Assembly: GCA_036503065.1 (NCBI GenBank) | Contig: DASXXM010000553.1 | Location: 1-10,282 of the forward strand | Direction: 5' to 3' | Origin: DATEPR01 sp036503065 | GTDB taxonomy: Bacteria > Actinomycetota > Actinomycetes > Mycobacteriales > Pseudonocardiaceae | Length of the DNA: 10,282 nt | Shown here: positions 1 through 5,773 of the stretch, piece after piece | Layout: every line of letters starts with the position of its first letter | Numbering within the stretch: position 1 is the stretch's first letter | Made by a program: the position numbers and the translations under genes | Notes under the pieces: model-generated | Told to the model about the DNA's origin: nothing | What the model saw: the letters and a program-made list of their open reading frames with translations, nothing else | The model's database searches: none

Positions 1-1306
1 GGCCGATGGTCCAGCCCGCGTCGGTCAACACCTTCCTGGCCGCGGTGTCGTCGCCGTGACCGGTGTTGGCGTAGTGGTCGGTGTAGCCCTTCTCGGTCGG
101 CAGGAAGATCGACTCGCCGAGCGGCTTGATCTGCGGGTCCACGTCCGCGACGACCTTGGTGATCACGTCCTGCCGGTTCACGCAGTCCGACAGCGCGGCA
201 CGCAGTTCGGGGTGCTGGGCGAACGTGGGGTTCTGCGCGTTGTAGTCCAGGTGCTCCCACGTCACGCCGACACCGGTGACCAGCGTGTACTGGCCGCCGC
301 TGGCGTTGACCTGCTGCGCGACCTGCCCGTTGGGCTGGCCCGCCGCGATCTGGATCTCCTTGTTCTGCAACTGCTGGTACGCCGACTCGTCGTCGGTGTT
401 CACCCGGATGTCCACTCTGGACGGACCGGACGGGTTGCCCCACCACTTCGGGTTGCGCACCAGCACCGAGTCGGTCTTCCCGTCGAACGACTTCAGCATC
501 AGCGGGCCCGCGGACAGGTCGTCGGCCAGGTTGAGGTTGCCGAACCCGTGGTCGTTGTTGGTGCCGCCGGAGTAGAAGTCGGCGACCTTCAGGAGCGCGG
601 CGTGGTCGGACGCGCGCCGGTCGTCCAGTTTCGTCACGTCCGGCACACCGGTCGCCTTCTCCAGCACGTGCGCGGGCATCAGGCTTTCGAACAGGCCCTG
701 CCAGTCCGCCCACTGCTGGCCGAAGGTGACCGTCACCGTCTTGCCGTTGCCGGCGCAGTCGACCCTGCTGATGTGGTCGAGGCCGGGCACCGCGTTGTTG
801 AACAGCGTCGCCACGTCACCCGAGTCGACCTCACCGGACAGCCACTGCAGGTAGAAGTCGGCACACTCGACCGGCGCGCCGTCCTGCCACACCGCCTGCT
901 GCCGGATGTTGTACCGGATCACCTGCGGGGTGTTGGACAGCACCTTGACGGAGTCCATCAGGTCCCCGTCGACCTGCACGCGAGCCACGTTGTTCAGGTC
1001 GTTGGTGAAGAACGGGCTCGGCTGGAGCAGGCCGTCCACGTTGGCGTTCGCGGAGTTGCTGGTGGCGTTGAGGATGTTGTTGTAGGCGGTCGTCGCCTCG
1101 TCCACCGAGACGGCGACCGAGCCCAGGTCGGGCACCGTCGGCCGGACGTAGGGCGTGGCCAATGCCAACTTGTTCGGGTCGGGGTTGGTGCCCGGGCCGT
1201 TGGCGGCGGTGCCACCGCCGCCCGAACCGGCGGAGCACGCGCTCAACGCCACCGTGACGCCCGCGAACACGGCGATCGCGCCGATCATGCTGGATCTTGG
1301 GGACAC
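1..1306 (-). CDS. ABC transporter family 5 solute-binding lipoprotein (partial, C-terminus missing)
   Basis: Predicted extracytoplasmic lipid-anchored receptor that captures a peptide or similar solute and delivers it to an ABC importer. The visible 435 residues are the N-terminal part; the family usually runs to about 550-600 residues, so the remainder lies left of the window. The GTG start at 1306 gives a short arginine-bearing N-region, a hydrophobic core and a lipobox LSAC with Cys24, then a Gly/Ser/Thr-rich linker. An ATG at 1288 also fits the frame, but the GGGAGG at 1316-1311 supports the GTG. Family-like segments include the stretch with VWQDGAPV and ADFY in the first third, and the N-P-K-W-W tract near the middle, typical of SBP_bac_5 proteins. 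No permease or ATPase gene is visible, so the substrate is unknown. It is transcribed divergently from the phospholipase gene. Confidence 0.88.
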   Translation of the reverse strand, partial: MSPRSSMIGAIAVFAGVTVALSACSAGSGGGGTAANGPGTNPDPNKLALATPYVRPTVPDLGSVAVSVDEATTAYNNILNATSNSANANVDGLLQPSPFFTNDLNNVARVQVDGDLMDSVKVLSNTPQVIRYNIRQQAVWQDGAPVECADFYLQWLSGEVDSGDVATLFNNAVPGLDHISRVDCAGNGKTVTVTFGQQWADWQGLFESLMPAHVLEKATGVPDVTKLDDRRASDHAALLKVADFYSGGTNNDHGFGNLNLADDLSAGPLMLKSFDGKTDSVLVRNPKWWGNPSGPSRVDIRVNTDDESAYQQLQNKEIQIAAGQPNGQVAQQVNASGGQYTLVTGVGVTWEHLDYNAQNPTFAQHPELRAALSDCVNRQDVITKVVADVDPQIKPLGESIFLPTEKGYTDHYANTGHGDDTAARKVLTDAGWTIG

Positions 1307-1310
1307 AGGT

Positions 1311-1316
1311 CCTCCC
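1311..1316 (-). promoter_or_regulatory. Shine-Dalgarno deciding the GTG start of the lipoprotein
   Basis: On the minus strand GGGAGG is followed by four bases (ACCT) and then GTG at 1306. The alternative ATG at 1288 is 22 nt away from it, so this site favours the GTG start and the longer signal peptide. Confidence 0.6.
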
Positions 1317-1477
1317 GGAGGTCGGCAACACTGGCCGCGGCCGTTCGGGACAGATCACCCGATATGGCCGCTTCCGGGTAATTTCAGCCGCCGCGGGTCA
1401 CGACAAGTCTTCTTTTCGGCAACCGATCCGTGTCGATATAGCCGATTTAGTATCAAGATCCGTTAGGCGAATTCTGT

Positions 1478-1492
1478 CCGGAGTTACTCCGG
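1478..1492. promoter_or_regulatory. 15-bp perfect palindrome, possible operator
   Basis: CCGGAGT-T-ACTCCGG reads identically on both strands around a single central base. It lies in the divergent region, about 140 bp before the phospholipase start and 170 bp before the lipoprotein start. The very short spacer argues against a stable RNA hairpin and favours a dimeric protein-binding site. The regulator is unknown and I see no second copy. Confidence 0.4.
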
Positions 1493-1622
1493 CGCGGCCC
1501 GTGATGAGGTCGAACACGGTTGGGCATCGAGCGGCCACGAACCGTTCATCCGGGCGCTGTCGTCCGCATGCCCGGTCGCACTAGTTTCGGGTGTGAATTT
1601 TGTTCGCATTCACCGGTGCTCC

Positions 1623-1627
1623 GGAGG
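1623..1627 (+). promoter_or_regulatory. Shine-Dalgarno deciding the phospholipase start
   Basis: GGAGG is followed by four bases and ATG at 1632. The in-frame GTG at 1593 lacks a comparable site and would put polar residues ahead of the signal peptide, so 1632 is preferred. Confidence 0.65.
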
Positions 1628-1631
1628 CAAC

Positions 1632-2684
1632 ATGCTGGTCAACCGCACGGGCGCGGTGGCGACCCTGGTCGCCACGCTCGCCATGTCCACCCTCGTCGTC
1701 ACTGCCGGCCCGGCCGCGGCCGTCAACGGCACCGCCGCACCCAGCGGCACCGCGGCCCAGGCGACCGTCACGGGCGTGCACAACACCTACAACAACCCCA
1801 CCTTCCCGTTCCTGGCCCAGGCACTGGACGCCGGCACGGGCATGATCGAACTCGACACGTGGACCGACGTGTTCACCCAGGAGTGGAAGGTCAGCCACGA
1901 CAGCCCCACCAGCAACAAGAACAACTGCGTCAACGCGGCCGCCCCCGCCGACCTCTACACCGGCGGCGCGAACAAGGACCTCGGCTCCTGCCTGGACGAC
2001 GTGCGGGTCTGGCTCACCGCGCACCCCACCGCGGGCCCGCTGTTCATCAAGGTCGAGATGAAGGCCGGCTTCGAGGCGAACCTGGGCATGGGCCCGTCCC
2101 AGTTCGACTCGGTCGTGAACAGCCACCTGGGCAGCACGCTGTTCCGCCCGGCGAACCTGCTGGGCGGCTTCCCCACCCTGGACGCCGCCGCCAAGGCCGA
2201 CGCGTGGCCCACCCGCGCCGCGCTGGCCGGCAAGGCCGTCGTCTACATCATCCCGGGCACGGTGGAACTGGCCAACCCGTTCACCCCCGTGCACAGCGAC
2301 ATCGTCTACGGCACCTACGTGAAGAACCTCGCCGCGTCCGGCAACCTGGCCCAGGCCAGCACGTTCCCCGCGGTGCTCGGCGCGGCCGCGGGTGACCCGC
2401 GCACCAAGTTCGGCGACACCACGATCCGCCCGTGGTTCGTCTTCTTCGACGGCGACGCCGCCACCTACGTCAACGGCATCGACACGTCGTTCTACGACAC
2501 CAACCACTACATCCTGACCATGACCGACGCCCAGAACGTCACGCCGGCGCTGAACGACACCAACCCGGCGGTCGCCGACGCCCAGGCCCGCGTCGCACAG
2601 TTGGCGAAGGACCACGCCAGCATCGTGTCCAACGACTGGGGCGGCCTGCCCGGCGTGCTCGGCGAGGTCCTGCCGCGCGGCTGA
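1632..2684 (+). CDS. Secreted Ca2+-dependent phosphoinositide-specific phospholipase C
   Basis: Predicted exported enzyme of 350 residues that cleaves phosphatidylinositol to an inositol phosphate product and diacylglycerol. Residues 1-30 form a Sec signal peptide with Arg5, a hydrophobic core and a probable cut after GPAAA. The mature part carries the hallmarks of the Ca2+-dependent bacterial PI-PLC-C1 family known from Streptomyces: GVHNTY with His50, MIELDTW with Glu73 and Asp75 as likely Ca2+ ligands, SHDSP with His89 as the second catalytic histidine, and KVEMK with Glu142. Cys100-region and Cys120 could form a disulfide (C99/C120 by my count). A later FFDGDAATYVNG segment is also family-like. 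The gene stands alone, with a promoter region upstream and a hairpin downstream. Catalytic roles are assigned by family comparison; actual lipid preference cannot be read from the sequence. Confidence 0.85.
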   Translation: MLVNRTGAVATLVATLAMSTLVVTAGPAAAVNGTAAPSGTAAQATVTGVHNTYNNPTFPFLAQALDAGTGMIELDTWTDVFTQEWKVSHDSPTSNKNNCVNAAAPADLYTGGANKDLGSCLDDVRVWLTAHPTAGPLFIKVEMKAGFEANLGMGPSQFDSVVNSHLGSTLFRPANLLGGFPTLDAAAKADAWPTRAALAGKAVVYIIPGTVELANPFTPVHSDIVYGTYVKNLAASGNLAQASTFPAVLGAAAGDPRTKFGDTTIRPWFVFFDGDAATYVNGIDTSFYDTNHYILTMTDAQNVTPALNDTNPAVADAQARVAQLAKDHASIVSNDWGGLPGVLGEVLPRG

Positions 2685-2700
2685 CGTTGCGGCTGACGTT
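2677..2700 (+). repeat. 12-bp perfect tandem duplication across the stop codon
   Basis: GCGGCTGACGTT occurs twice head to tail, at 2677-2688 and 2689-2700. The first copy contains the last sense codons and the TGA of the phospholipase gene (2682-2684). The second copy contains another TGA in the same reading frame 12 bp later. It looks like a small replication-slippage duplication. Confidence 0.9.
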
Positions 2701-2703
2701 TTA

Positions 2704-2733
2704 GCGGGTGGGGCCGGGTACGGCCCCACCCGC
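2704..2733. terminator. Strong bidirectional hairpin between phospholipase and acyl-CoA dehydrogenase
   Basis: A perfect 12-bp G/C-rich stem (GCGGGTGGGGCC paired with GGCCCCACCCGC) with a 6-nt loop lies 19 bp after the phospholipase stop, in the convergent gap before the acyl-CoA dehydrogenase end. No T-run follows on either strand, which is common for actinobacterial terminators, so it probably serves both transcripts. Confidence 0.75.
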
Positions 2734-2768
2734 GGTGTCACCCGTGAACCGGATCAACGGTGGAGTTG

Positions 2769-2789
2769 CCTGTGAACAGACTTCACAGG
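2769..2789 (-). terminator. Hairpin enclosing the acyl-CoA dehydrogenase stop codon
   Basis: CCTGTGAA pairs perfectly with TTCACAGG across a 5-nt loop. The dehydrogenase TGA (2785-2783) sits inside the upstream arm on the minus strand. It may add to the stronger hairpin 36 bp further on, or protect the mRNA 3' end. Confidence 0.5.
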
Positions 2790-3991
2790 TAGCGCTTGAG
2801 TTCGCGGCGGGCCAGGGACCGGCGGTGCACCTCGTCCGGGCCGTCGAAGATCCGCATCGTGCGGGCCTGCGTGTAGAGGGCGGCCAGTGGGAAGTCCTGG
2901 CTCACGCCGGCACCGCCGTGCGCCTGGATCGCCTTGTCCACCACCCATTCCAGCACCGCGGGCACCGCGACCTTGATCGCCTGGATCTCGCTGTGCGCGC
3001 CCCGGTTGCCCACCGTGTCCATCAGCCACGCCGTCTTCAGCACCAACAGCCGGGCCTGCTCGATGCGGATCCGGGACTCCGCGATCCACTCCTGCACCAC
3101 ACCCTGCTCCGCCAACGGCTTCCCGAACGCCACCCGCGTGGTCACCCGCCGGCACATCAGCTCCAGCGCCCGCTCCGCCATGCCCAGCGCGCGCATGCAG
3201 TGGTGGATGCGGCCCGGACCCAGCCGGGCCTGCGAGATCGCGAACCCGTCACCCTCACCGGCGACCAGGTTCGCCGCCGGCACCCGCACATCGGTGAACA
3301 CGACCTCGCCGTGCCCGCCGTGCGGGCCGTCGGTGTAGCCGAACACGTGCACCCCGCGCCTGACGTCCACCCCAGGGGTGTCCTTGGGGACGAGGATCAT
3401 GCTCTGCTGGCGGTGACGCTCGGCGCCCAGGTCGGTCTTGCCCATCACGATCAGCACCTCGCAGCTCGGGCTCAACGCGCCCGAGCTCCACCACTTGCGG
3501 CCGTTGATCACGTAGTCCGCGCCGTCCCGTTCGATGCGGGTGGTGATGTTCGTGGCGTCCGACGACGACACCTCCGGTTCCGTCATGCAGAACGCCGACC
3601 GGATCGTGCCCTCCAACAACGGTGTCAACCAGCGGTCCTGCTGCTCCGGGGTGCCGAACATGGCCAGCACCTCCATGTTCCCGGTGTCGGGGGCGGCGCA
3701 GTTCGTCGCTTCCGGTGCCAACGCGGGACTGTGGCCCATGATCTCGGCCAGCGGCGCGTACTGGAGGTTCGTCAACCCGGCGCCGTGGTCGCCGGGCAGG
3801 AACAGGTTCCACAGGCCGCGGCGGCGGGCCTGCGCCTTCAGGTCCGCCATGACCGGCGGCCGCGCCCACGGATCCCGGGCCTCCGCGACCTGGCGGGCGG
3901 CGACCGCCTCCGCCGGATACACGTGCTCGTCCATGAACGCCAACAGTTCGGTGCGCAGCTTCTCGGTGTCGTCGTCGAATGCGAAATCCAT
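2783..3991 (-). CDS. Acyl-CoA dehydrogenase of the ACAD10/ACAD11 type
   Basis: FAD-dependent cytosolic enzyme of 402 residues, full length for the family. The N-terminal helical domain covers about 1-125, the middle beta domain about 130-240 (with MTEPE at 136-140 and SSSDA), and the C-terminal helical domain follows. RLGPGRIHHCMR at 256-267 is characteristic of the ACAD10/ACAD11 subfamily. The position of the usual catalytic Glu of acyl-CoA dehydrogenases carries Asp383, in FDGPDEVHR (382-390), again as in ACAD10/11. In that subfamily the partner kinase phosphorylates a 4-hydroxyacyl-CoA and the ACAD eliminates phosphate and rearranges the product towards a 3-hydroxyacyl-CoA; I infer the same here. 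Its ATG shares one base with the TGA of the kinase gene (TGATG), so translation is coupled. It is the last gene of the three-gene operon. Ordinary alpha,beta-dehydrogenation is the main alternative. Confidence 0.9.
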   Translation of the reverse strand: MDFAFDDDTEKLRTELLAFMDEHVYPAEAVAARQVAEARDPWARPPVMADLKAQARRRGLWNLFLPGDHGAGLTNLQYAPLAEIMGHSPALAPEATNCAAPDTGNMEVLAMFGTPEQQDRWLTPLLEGTIRSAFCMTEPEVSSSDATNITTRIERDGADYVINGRKWWSSGALSPSCEVLIVMGKTDLGAERHRQQSMILVPKDTPGVDVRRGVHVFGYTDGPHGGHGEVVFTDVRVPAANLVAGEGDGFAISQARLGPGRIHHCMRALGMAERALELMCRRVTTRVAFGKPLAEQGVVQEWIAESRIRIEQARLLVLKTAWLMDTVGNRGAHSEIQAIKVAVPAVLEWVVDKAIQAHGGAGVSQDFPLAALYTQARTMRIFDGPDEVHRRSLARRELKRYL

Positions 3992-5022
3992 CAGAGGCTC
4001 TCTTCTCCGGCCAGCGCGGCCAGACCGCCGCGCACGAGATTCGGGACCATCTCACCGATCTGGTCGAAACCGGCGCCGACGGTCTTGCCCTGCGTGAACC
4101 GGTAGTGGATGCCCTCCAGCACCACGGCCAGCTTGAAACAGTTCAACCCGACGTACCAGTCCAGGCAGGACACGTCGGCGCCGGTGGCGTCGGCGTAGCG
4201 GGCGATCAGCTCCGCGGTCGGCGGGAACCCCGGCGCGCTGGTCACACCGCCGGTGATGATGTCGTCCGCACGGTGGCGGCTGCGCGAATACACCACGAAC
4301 AAACCCACATCGGCCAGCGGGTCGCCCAGCGTGGCCATCTCCCAGTCCAACACCGCCGTGATCCTGGGCGTGTCCACGTCGGCCAGCACGTTGTCGAGGC
4401 GGTAGTCGCCGTGCAGCAGCGAGAACCGCGTCGACGTGGGCACCGACGCGGCCAGCCGGTCGTGCAGCTCGTCGATCCCGGCGACCTCGCGGCTGCGGGA
4501 GGAGTCCAGCTGCTTGCGCCACCGCGCCACCTGCCGCGCCAGATACCCGTCCGGGCGGCCGAAATCGCTCAGGCCGACACTGTCGGGGTCCACAGTGTGC
4601 AGTTCGGCGAGAATGTCGATCAACCGGTGCGCCAGCTCCATGGTGCGGGCCGCGCCGAGCTGTTCTACCTGCGCCCTGGTGCGCAGCACCACGCCGGGCA
4701 CGTGCTCCATCAGGTAGAACGGCGCGCCCAACGGTTCCGGGTCGGCGCACAGGTGGATCGTCGCCGGGACCGGCACCGACGTCTTCGCCAGCGCCGACAG
4801 CACCCGGAACTCGCGGCCCATGTCGTGCGCGGTGCGCAACACGTGCCCCAGCGGTGGGCGGCGCAACACCCAGCGGTGCTCCCCGTCGGTCAGGTAGTAG
4901 GTCAGGTTCGACCGGCCACCGGTGACCAGTTCGGCCGACAGCGGGCCCGTCACCAGACCCGGTGCCGCCGACGCCAGATATGCGTCCAGCCGGGCCAGGT
5001 CCACACCGGGCAGGTCACTCAT
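3991..5022 (-). CDS. APH-family kinase, ACAD10/11 kinase-domain type (probable 4-hydroxyacyl-CoA kinase)
   Basis: A 343-residue protein kinase-like-fold phosphotransferase of the aminoglycoside phosphotransferase (APH) superfamily. GGRSNLTY (35-42) is the nucleotide loop; VLRRPP (52-57) occupies the place of the usual ATP-binding lysine strand; HGDYRLDN (204-211) holds catalytic Asp206 and metal ligand Asn211; LDWEMA (225-230) holds metal ligand Asp226. The family name suggests drug resistance, but this subgroup matches the kinase domain of ACAD10/ACAD11 and the kinase of bacterial levulinate catabolism (LvaA-like). The direct neighbour is an ACAD of the matching type. The likely reaction is ATP-dependent phosphorylation of the 4-hydroxyl of an acyl-CoA. 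Start and stop are fused to the flanking genes: ATGA with the HAD gene upstream and TGATG with the dehydrogenase downstream. GAGGTG at 5033-5028 is its Shine-Dalgarno. The exact chain length used is unknown. Confidence 0.85.
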   Translation of the reverse strand: MSDLPGVDLARLDAYLASAAPGLVTGPLSAELVTGGRSNLTYYLTDGEHRWVLRRPPLGHVLRTAHDMGREFRVLSALAKTSVPVPATIHLCADPEPLGAPFYLMEHVPGVVLRTRAQVEQLGAARTMELAHRLIDILAELHTVDPDSVGLSDFGRPDGYLARQVARWRKQLDSSRSREVAGIDELHDRLAASVPTSTRFSLLHGDYRLDNVLADVDTPRITAVLDWEMATLGDPLADVGLFVVYSRSRHRADDIITGGVTSAPGFPPTAELIARYADATGADVSCLDWYVGLNCFKLAVVLEGIHYRFTQGKTVGAGFDQIGEMVPNLVRGGLAALAGEESL

Positions 5023-5678
5023 TCGGTCACCTCATCGGCCGGCGCCAGCGCCGGGATCAGCTCGGCCAGCGCGGCACGGGTCGTGTCGGCGTCGGTGTGG
5101 CGGATCCCGAGCATGCCCAGCTCCTCGGCTGCCGCGACGTTGACCGGCGCGTCGTCGACGAACACCGACCGGTCCGCCCGCACCGCCAGCTTGTCCAGGA
5201 CCAGCCGGTAGATCACCGGATCCGGTTTGCGCAGCCCCACGTCGCCGCTGATCACGACCGCGTCGAACAGGGCCAGCAGTTCGTCGGGATACGTGTTGGC
5301 CCAACTGTTGGACAGCAGTCCGACCAGCAGCCCGGCCGCCCGCAGGTCACGCACGAGCGCCATCATCGCCTCGTCGACCGCCATCCCGGCGAACAACCGC
5401 CGCAGCAGACCCGACGCGACCACCGGGGTGCCGTCCTCGGTGACCAGCCGCGCCGCGAACAGCCGCTCGAAGTCCGCGCCCGGCAGCTCACCGGTCTCCA
5501 GCCGGTGCACCGGGCTGTCGGGCGGCGCGTCCCGCCCCAGCCAGTCCTGCATCGTCTCGGCGAAGCTGTCCGGCCTGATCCCGTCGGCCGCCAGCCACTG
5601 CGGCGTGGACACCCGCAACGGCGTGGTCAGCACGCCGCCGTAGTCGAACACCACCGCGTCGATCCGCCCGTCCGCCAC
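5019..5678 (-). CDS. HAD-superfamily hydrolase resembling the N-terminal domain of ACAD10
   Basis: A 219-residue haloacid dehalogenase-fold protein, first gene of the operon. Motif I is FDYGGVLT with nucleophile Asp12; motif II is LLSNS with Ser123; motif III is Lys151 in LRKPDP; motif IV is FVDDA with Asp175 and Asp176. The residue two after the nucleophile is Gly14 instead of the acid/base Asp usual in phosphatases. The same D-x-G form occurs in ACAD10 and in some active HAD phosphatases, so activity is possible but not assured. A small cap lies at about 22-100. It could remove phosphate from an intermediate or side product, or act as a structural partner of the kinase; this is inference. 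GTG at 5678 is chosen because motif I begins only ten residues later and a promoter -10 lies just upstream; no Shine-Dalgarno is seen. Its TGA overlaps the kinase ATG by 4 bp. Confidence 0.82.
   Translation of the reverse strand: MADGRIDAVVFDYGGVLTTPLRVSTPQWLAADGIRPDSFAETMQDWLGRDAPPDSPVHRLETGELPGADFERLFAARLVTEDGTPVVASGLLRRLFAGMAVDEAMMALVRDLRAAGLLVGLLSNSWANTYPDELLALFDAVVISGDVGLRKPDPVIYRLVLDKLAVRADRSVFVDDAPVNVAAAEELGMLGIRHTDADTTRAALAELIPALAPADEVTE
5028..5033 (-). promoter_or_regulatory. Shine-Dalgarno of the kinase gene inside the HAD gene
   Basis: GAGGTG on the minus strand lies five bases before the kinase ATG at 5022, within the last codons of the HAD gene. It supports the ATGA-overlap start. 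Confidence 0.6.
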
Positions 5679-5686
5679 ACTGACCG

Positions 5687-5715
5687 ATGGTACCGACCGG
5701 TCGGTATGTGCACAA
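5687..5715 (-). promoter_or_regulatory. Promoter of the HAD-kinase-ACAD operon
   Basis: On the minus strand TTGTGC (5715-5710) and TACCAT (5692-5687) are separated by 17 bp. Only 8 nt separate TACCAT from the GTG start at 5678, so transcription should begin at or within a few bases of the start codon, giving a leaderless mRNA. No Shine-Dalgarno precedes the GTG. The elements are read by eye; the start site is not measured. Confidence 0.5.
5691..5706. promoter_or_regulatory. 16-bp perfect palindrome, TetR-type operator
   Basis: TACCGACCGGTCGGTA is identical on both strands. Size, symmetry and sequence style fit operators of TetR/AcrR-family repressors. It fills most of the -35/-10 spacer of the operon promoter and overlaps the last two bases of the -10, so a bound protein would block RNA polymerase. 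It also lies about 65 bp before the divergent M20 start and could affect that gene. No TetR gene is present in the window. Confidence 0.65.
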
Positions 5716-5767
5716 CGGCGGTGTTCAGCCGGTGACGAACGTGCGGCGAGCCGGTCTCGGCACCGCT

Positions 5768-5773
5768 ACCATG
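5768..5773 (+). promoter_or_regulatory. Possible -10 element of the M20 gene
   Basis: TACCAT ends 9 nt before the ATG at 5783 and contains the first two bases of the alternative ATG at 5771. There is no Shine-Dalgarno for either ATG, so a leaderless or near-leaderless mRNA starting near 5780-5783 is possible. I find no convincing -35 at normal spacing. Confidence 0.3.

Larger units (their letters stand above)
1307..1631. other. Divergent intergenic regulatory region
   Basis: These 325 bp separate the divergent lipoprotein and phospholipase genes. The reading frames here lack convincing coding character. The stretch around 1381-1475 is clearly richer in A/T than its surroundings, as expected of a promoter region, and a perfect palindrome lies at 1478-1492. 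TAGTTT at 1582-1587, about 45 bp before the phospholipase start, could be a -10 element, but I find no good -35 at normal spacing, and none clearly on the minus strand either. I see no tRNA or riboswitch. Confidence 0.55.

Noticed and set aside
56..1381. Long plus-strand open frame of 441 codons
   Set aside because: Antisense shadow of the lipoprotein gene; Arg/Val/Gly-rich, without domain features, as expected opposite a GC-rich gene.
1424..1460. Promoter for the lipoprotein or phospholipase in the A/T-richer patch
   Set aside because: TTGATA on the minus strand and TAGTAT on the plus strand were considered, but neither has a partner hexamer at acceptable spacing.
2708..4105. 465-codon plus-strand open frame
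   Set aside because: Antisense to the acyl-CoA dehydrogenase, with no recognisable domain.
5164..5177. Second copy of the TetR-type palindrome inside the HAD gene
   Set aside because: Shares only the core GACCGGTC with the operator, lies in coding sequence for conserved motif IV surroundings, and is not symmetric over the full length.
5687..5770. N-terminal extension of the M20 protein from ATG 5687
   Set aside because: The extension is translated from the operator and promoter DNA and lacks family character; the M20 fold begins after 5771.
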